A DNA stretch of 35,991 nt from contig CAJFCJ010000186.1 of NCBI GenBank assembly GCA_904063045.1, forward strand, positions 1 to 35,991, written 5' to 3'. How positions within the stretch are numbered: position 1 is the stretch's first letter; every line of letters begins with the position of its first letter. The notes under the pieces are model-generated. The model made no database searches. It saw nothing but the letters and a program-made list of their open reading frames with translations, and was not told where the DNA came from. The stretch is from Dimorphilus gyrociliatus. Taxonomy: Eukaryota > Annelida > Polychaeta > Dinophilidae. The position numbers were made by a program, and so were the translations under genes. This document shows, piece by piece, positions 31,248 through 35,991 of this stretch.

Positions 31248-31604
31248 TCAAAAATGTGATGTGATGTTAGTGGAGGCGAGACGAGAATGGGAACAGTTGT
31301 GAAAGGAAAGATTCCAAAAAAAGGTCAATAATTGTACTTTCCTGCTATTTCTTTCTTGAGACATTGGCTCACTTGAACTACCAGATGGTTGATTGTAACT
31401 ACATGAACTTCCATATACAGAATTCTCAGCAAGAGTTAATGAACCAGTCTGCACATGTCTTGCAATGAAAGCATCACCATCAAGAGATCCACCCAAATTC
31501 CTTATTCCTTCCATATATTCTTCCACTTTTAGCATGTACTCACTAATTTTCTTATCACCTTTACTTGATCTACTAGCAGTGGATTCGCTTCCAGCACTAG
31601 CCAT
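31248..31604 (-). pseudogene. Gag N-terminal fragment of an LTR retrotransposon
   Basis: ATG lies 16 nt downstream of a primer binding site. About 85 codons of plausible gag sequence (MASAGSESTASRSSKGDKK, then a predicted helix KISEYMLKVEEYMEGI and a Ser-rich stretch) run to a point (31,349) where a 17-bp copy of the LTR's own U5 end begins. Beyond it the frame runs on in apparently unrelated DNA. This looks like an element whose interior has been deleted. Confidence 0.6.
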
Positions 31605-31619
31605 TTTTGAAAGATAATT

Positions 31620-31637
31620 ATCCTGTCGACTGCGCCA
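31620..31637 (-). promoter_or_regulatory. Primer binding site, tRNA-Ser type
   Basis: Minus-strand TGGCGCAGTCGACAGGAT, four bases after the LTR end. It is complementary, with one mismatch, to the 3' end of the common animal serine tRNA (…ATCCTGCCGACTGCGCCA), the primer used by several Gypsy-group elements. It fixes the element's orientation and the LTR edge. Confidence 0.85.
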
Positions 31638-31641
31638 AGTT

Positions 31642-32221
31642 TGTACTTTCCTGCTATGGGGTTGTAGGTAAGTACTGGTCCAAATAGAACCGAATTAGGA
31701 GACTGCCACTTAGAAGAGATGTAGAATTGAATAAAGATGAATATAGAACCAATTTATAATAACAATATAACTGTATTCTAAAGTAATACTAGACCTGTTC
31801 ACTAAGAGGGTTCATTCAGGACTGAATGCCTCTTACTACCTATGCCCTGTCTTATATACAATTCCTTATCAGTTGTTTGTGCCATTGGTGTCAACAACAA
31901 GGGTCTAACTCCAGATAAGGGTTGTTCACAACAAACAGGGTCAAGGGTTATCATATTATGCAATAGTGATGTAAACAACAACAACTTTGTGTAGGTAAAC
32001 CCTTAAGGGTCAATTGTTACATCATATTTATGTAAATAAACACTTGGTGTTGTTGTCAACATGTTTGGTTATGTAATATCTTATCTTTTGCCTATAAAAG
32101 GGCTTGATTCTGGTAGTTTGGTACTGTCTACCCTAGAGGCAACATCTACTCTACTACTTCTAGCATCATGTGGTAAGTACCATTAATATCATATCTATTA
32201 TCTATAGTTCATAAGTGTACA
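31642..32221 (-). mobile_element. 5' LTR of the tRNA-Ser-primed retrotransposon
   Basis: On the minus strand it ends ...GGACCAGTACTTACC...AAAGTACA next to the primer binding site. A TATATAAG box lies at 31,851-31,858. Its U5 end matches the solo LTRs at 16,026 and 34,701. The upstream limit is uncertain: GTGTACA at 32,221 resembles the ends of the solo copies, but 32,021 is also possible. Confidence 0.6.
32093..32100 (+). promoter_or_regulatory. Possible plus-strand TATA box
   Basis: TATAAAAG followed 60-70 nt later by ATGTG and a strong GTAAGTACC donor. It might serve the plus-strand VWFD-like gene, or be antisense sequence inside the LTR. No downstream exon could be joined in frame. Confidence 0.25.
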
Positions 32222-33522
32222 ATATTAATGGTACAGAGAGTGCACAGAAAATTCTTTTGAAATTTTTAAATGTTCCACTCTGTAATTTTCATTCAAGTCA
32301 ATTGCATTTCATTTAAAAATTCAAATGAAGATCACTTTGTAGTTATGTATAATGCTAGCAGTGTCTCAGTATGGTAATATCAAAAAATAATGATTTATAG
32401 TTTAATATATTTGCAATAAATATTATTGAGCGATTTTAAAAAAGAGAATTTGTTCAACTGAAATTCAACTAGGTCATTGTGTTCCTCTTATAGTTTTAAT
32501 TGGATTTTTGCTCTTTTTACAGCTAATATTGGAGCCTTTGAATTTGGGTGAATATCAAATGCAAACCTGATGGAACTGTGTCATTTCACCAATTGTTAAC
32601 AATTCATAGTTTCATAAAAGAATATGGAGAAATGAAACAATTCTCCTCATTGTTTCCAGTAATGGCGTCCAAGAAACAGACAACTTATAAGAATTTATGA
32701 ACATTGTCAGAGGCTAGCTATAACAAAACAGTAGTCTTGCACAACTTATTTGAAAAGTACTGTTGATATAAAAAAACCTGTGTAAATATCTGCAAATAGA
32801 AGAGGTACACTCAACAGCATTCCCAGGTTCCTTCAGTCCTCTCCCCTTCATAGATCTTCCTGAATAGACCAGATATTTTAAGTAGTGTAGATTTTCATAA
32901 TTTTGCAGAGAAATGAAGTATGAAAGTCTCTCTGTAATCATGTACAATGTAAGTTCTGTCGAGGCATACCAATATAAAAAGGTTGGAGGTTCATGAAAAC
33001 ACCCACTAACATTTGAATTTGTAACATCAATTGAAGGATTTTCAACGGTTTGGGAGAAGTTAAAAGAGATGATTGTATGTTTTTAAAATGACTCTTTTGC
33101 ATTACAATTCAACTAAACCATTGTGCACTTATAGAGCCTTCTCAGCCAATGTAAAAACTATATACATTGTGGTACTTTCATATAAATAATAATCTCTTCA
33201 CACATAACTACATATACATACAGATATTCTTAAGGAAAAAGCCAACAAAGAGAATGTTAGGTGGACAGAGTTATTTTGCTTTTGCACTGCTGTTTCTTAG
33301 TATTTTTGTTTGTTTGTATATAAGAGTTTTTTTTGAATTTTTTCTTATGTCTTTTTTTTTACAGCTTGTGCAAATGTATTTAAATTCAATGTAAAGTACA
33401 ATTATTTCATTAAGACGAAATCCATGCCACATTTCTGTAGAGAAAAGTTTAACAGTGCTCCAGCTTGCAAGCATGTTTTTTGTTTTAAAAATATTAATTC
33501 AATATTTCAATGTTTATTTCAG
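32222..33522 (+). other. Upstream flank of the VWFD-like gene, no firm exon
   Basis: Contains a ~54-codon plus frame ending near 32,700 that includes KCKPDGTVSFHQLLT, whose DNA (CCTGATGGAACTG) recurs at the start of the exon at 33,523. It may be a diverged exon duplicate. Otherwise nothing recognised. Confidence 0.35.
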
Positions 33523-34700
33523 CCTTAAAACAACAGCACCTGATGGAACTGAACTGCATAATGTAAATCTTGATCTACCCTCTGCTACTAATTATTATGC
33601 TATTCCACATGGTACATTAAGAGGTGTAACAGAATCCATGATGATTACTCACAGTTATATATGTACTGAAGAAGAGAATTCTGTTTCTTTTGATTTGGAA
33701 TTTCAATTATTCCGTAAAGAATTTTCTTTTACATAAATTTTTACACATTATACATGTCTTTGATTTTTAATCTAGCTGTTGATAAAGTACCTGTAAGATT
33801 TGATCCTGAGATTGATATTTCAACAAATGAAGAATTGTCAAGAGATATTTCTTTCTTGGGTGATGATACAAAAACCTATTGCAAGTATGCTTTACATTAT
33901 ATTTTTGGGAAAGTAACACTTAAGCAATAAAAAATATGATACAAGAGACAAACAAGAAGCTTAATGTAAACCTTTTATTGTTTTCTGGTGCCTCCATCCG
34001 TAATTCTGATGAAGCATTTTTGAATACATACAAAAAAGTTTATATTCCTCAAAGTGGAGTTACTTTTACAGCTACTAAAGTTGGTTCCACAAAATCAACA
34101 CTGATGAGATTAACTTGTGAAAATGAAAATTCTTTTGTATTTAGCCCAAAAATTCCAATTTTTTTACTCCAAATAGTGATCCATGGACTTCTGCATCAGG
34201 TGATCCACATTTTAAACAAATTGTTTTGGATTATCCAAGTCTGATTGCTAAGCCTACATGCTATGATGTTACTGGCTCACCTGGAGATTATTTACACATT
34301 GCTGGCTTTAGCTTTAGTGGAATTCAAGTTTATGAACAGCTTAAGGATGATTACTACATGCATAAGATTATTATAAAATCTGATTTTGGTAAAATAGCTA
34401 CTTCAACTAATAATATAATTCTTGACAATGGGCAACTAATAGAAAAATGATTAAAATACAGAAATCCATACATTATTCTTCAGAAACTCACTTGGATGCC
34501 AGTTTTAAATTGTCACCAAATGATTATAAAGAAATGGATGGACTTATAGGAGATATTGGAAAAAAGAAATACATATTTCATGAAAACATTCAATCAGAAA
34601 GGCACTTTGGATCAAGGTTAATTTCAATTGACATTGATAATAAGATAATAAAGGGGGAAAAAGTGGAAAGAAGTAATGAAGAATGTTGGCTGATTAATGT
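33523..34700 (+). pseudogene. Secreted VWFD / ITIH C-terminal-like gene, damaged
   Basis: Exons 33,523-33,713, 33,776-33,912 and 33,957 onward join in phase and read DGTELHNVNLDLPSA..., VRFDPEIDIST..., then SGDPHFKQIV...CYDVTGSPGDYLHIAGF (about 34,194-34,320). GDPHF followed by C.D..G.PGD is the VWFD pattern as found in inter-alpha-trypsin-inhibitor heavy-chain C-termini; MDGLIGDI further on matches the same domain's end. The frame breaks once at a T7 run (34,159-34,165) and changes again at about 34,430-34,460 (second lesion or a missed intron). The 3' end runs into an LTR. N-terminal exons are not found. Confidence 0.6.
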
Positions 34701-35330
34701 TGTACTTTGTTGTATAGTAATTGTAGGAGTTTCTGGTTCGTCACTACTGATTTGGTCCTTTCCAATCATTTACCAATTTACCAAAGTACTGGTTCAAATA
34801 GAACCTTTCAAGTTCGTCCACAAGCAGTTTAATAAATGTAATTTCAGTAGAAATGAATCAACAAAATACCAGTATTTCGTCCAAAGAATATGTATTGAGT
34901 AAAAACGAGTTTCTAGTTCTAAATAAGCAAGTTTAAACAACTAGCTATCATTTAGAGAACTGAACTATCAACTGTGAATTTTGTAGGGTTTATATACTCT
35001 TTTAAGAGTTGATAGTTCACCAATTTCAATGTTGACAAAAACAAAAGTAACATTTTTAAGACAAAGAAAAGTTGTAAATATGGTCATGTTCTTATTGTTT
35101 TCCTCTTCCAAATAATAGTTGAATTTCAAAGGTTGAAGAGTTGCATAAGATGTAACAATTTTAATAGGACAAGTCGAACAATCAAGAAAACACAAGGATT
35201 ATATATTTGACAGTTTTTGATACTACTTTAATGGTAATAATTGGTTTGAAATAATTTTAGCATGAGTATGTAAGAAGGGAAGATATCTGATGAATATATA
35301 TGTTATGTATAGTCGGATTGTGTATACAAT
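34701..35330 (-). mobile_element. Solo LTR, second copy, at the end of the VWFD-like gene
   Basis: Same family and orientation as 16,026-16,670; TATATAAACC lies at about 34,987-34,996. The plus-strand frame after ...ECWLIN continues for about 60 codons of LTR-derived sequence before a stop, so the LTR truncates or replaces the gene's end. ATTAATG occurs just outside the left edge and again near 35,337, a possible target duplication. Confidence 0.65.
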
Positions 35331-35991
35331 ACTACTAATTAATGAATAAAATCTAAAATTGATGAAAAAAGCATATTTGTCATTCAATTAAATTCATTTC
35401 AATTAAAGTTGATAAATTTATAAATTAATTCATTGAAATATTCAAGTTTATGATGGAAATAACTATTTTTATATATGATTTAATAGAATGAATGCAGCAC
35501 CTTGTGTATGTACCACACTATGCAAATCTAGGTCAATCCTGCTTATCTCTATCAGTGTAATCAGCACTGCGCAATACTAGTTTAATACTACTTTTCTATT
35601 GTAAGAGAGAGCTGACGAATATATGTGTACAGCATTGCTTATCTATCAGTGTTATCAGTACTCTACAATACAAGTTGAATACTACTTATCTATAGTAGAA
35701 TAGAGCTGACGAATGTATGTGTACAAACTTTATCTAACATTTTTAGCTTTTTATGATTTTAGTACATTTTTAAAAAAATTTATTAATTGTTAATTATTAT
35801 ATTCCCAGTATAATATCATTAGTTCCCAAATTATGATAATATTTTTAACCTTGAAATATCTTTTCCCACCCTCAGGACATTTTTTCCCAACCCCTAAAAG
35901 CAAATGTTTTTAGGCCTACATTTTATGACATAAAAAACAAACATTTGGAGACTAATAAGAGTATTTGGGTGCAAACTGTTAACTCTCATGG
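35331..35991. other. Repeat-bearing right edge
   Basis: No coding exon recognised. Contains two tandem repeat units (35,539-35,725) and a minisatellite fragment (about 35,858-35,905), both related to sequences at the left edge of the window. Confidence 0.6.
35539..35725 (+). repeat. Two tandem ~93-bp units of the left-edge dispersed repeat
   Basis: Each unit runs CTGCTTATC (or TTGCTTATC) ... AGCTGACGAAT ... ATGTGTACA. The units differ by about 15-20%. A single-unit copy lies at 885-1,000. Confidence 0.7.

Noticed and set aside
32714-32947. 77-codon minus-strand ORF
   Set aside because: No domain and no convincing splice sites; lies in the flank of the VWFD-like gene.

Overview
The window is animal nuclear DNA. 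It is strongly AT-rich, its genes are split by small GT-AG introns (mostly about 50-150 nt, at least one of 29 nt), and it encodes extracellular animal modules (MAM, LDL-receptor class A, kringle, PAN/apple, CUB, VWFD-like), an animal DEG/ENaC channel and a Death/TIR protein. Short interstitial TTAGGG tracts suggest an invertebrate with the ancestral telomere repeat. The compact introns suggest a small genome. I cannot name the phylum from sequence alone.

Layout. 1-1.2 kb: dispersed repeats. 1.24-3.06 kb (-): a protein built almost entirely of 57-residue leucine-rich double repeats. 3.1-5.9 kb: no gene recognised; interstitial telomere-like tracts. 5.9-6.7 kb (+): a small gene whose three exons rebuild one CUB domain. 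7.53-15.49 kb (-): the main object of the window, a 23-exon gene of about 2,030 codons. Its first and last exons form a complete DEG/ENaC ion channel (HG motif, TM1, [12 protein letters not shown] finger motif, Cys-rich block, GxS filter in TM2). Its middle is a cassette array in the order PAN, MAM, kringle, LDLa, MAM, LDLa, MAM, MAM, LDLa-like and Ser/Thr linker. A further helical insertion of about 400 residues lies between the Cys-rich block and TM2.

16.0-22.7 kb: mobile-element territory. A diverged LTR is followed by a Ty3/Gypsy-type element (integrase plus envelope-like ORF, - strand) and, across a 453-N assembly gap, an inverted, degraded second copy of its 3' part (+ strand). 24.59-28.56 kb (-): an eight-exon gene of about 1,120 codons encoding helical (ARM/HEAT-like) region, coiled coil, Death domain, two TIR domains, coiled coil and a C-terminal CLLL prenylation signal. 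Both TIRs keep the glutamate that aligns with the SARM1 NADase catalytic residue. 28.6-31.2 kb: dispersed repeats and orphan exon-like ORFs. 31.2-32.2 kb: LTR, tRNA-Ser-type primer binding site and gag start of another retrotransposon (-). 33.5-34.7 kb (+): a damaged secreted VWFD/ITIH-C-like gene ending in a solo LTR. 34.7-36.0 kb: LTR and repeats related to those at the left edge.

The cellular genes do not form an operon-like unit. Several of their domains belong to extracellular sensing/adhesion (chimeric channel, CUB, VWFD) or intracellular danger signalling (TIR-TIR, LRR). The two strongest candidates for undescribed biology are the adhesion-module/DEG-ENaC chimera and the Death-TIR-TIR-CaaX protein. 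All exon models are read by eye from splice signals, phase and domain continuity; none is backed by transcripts.
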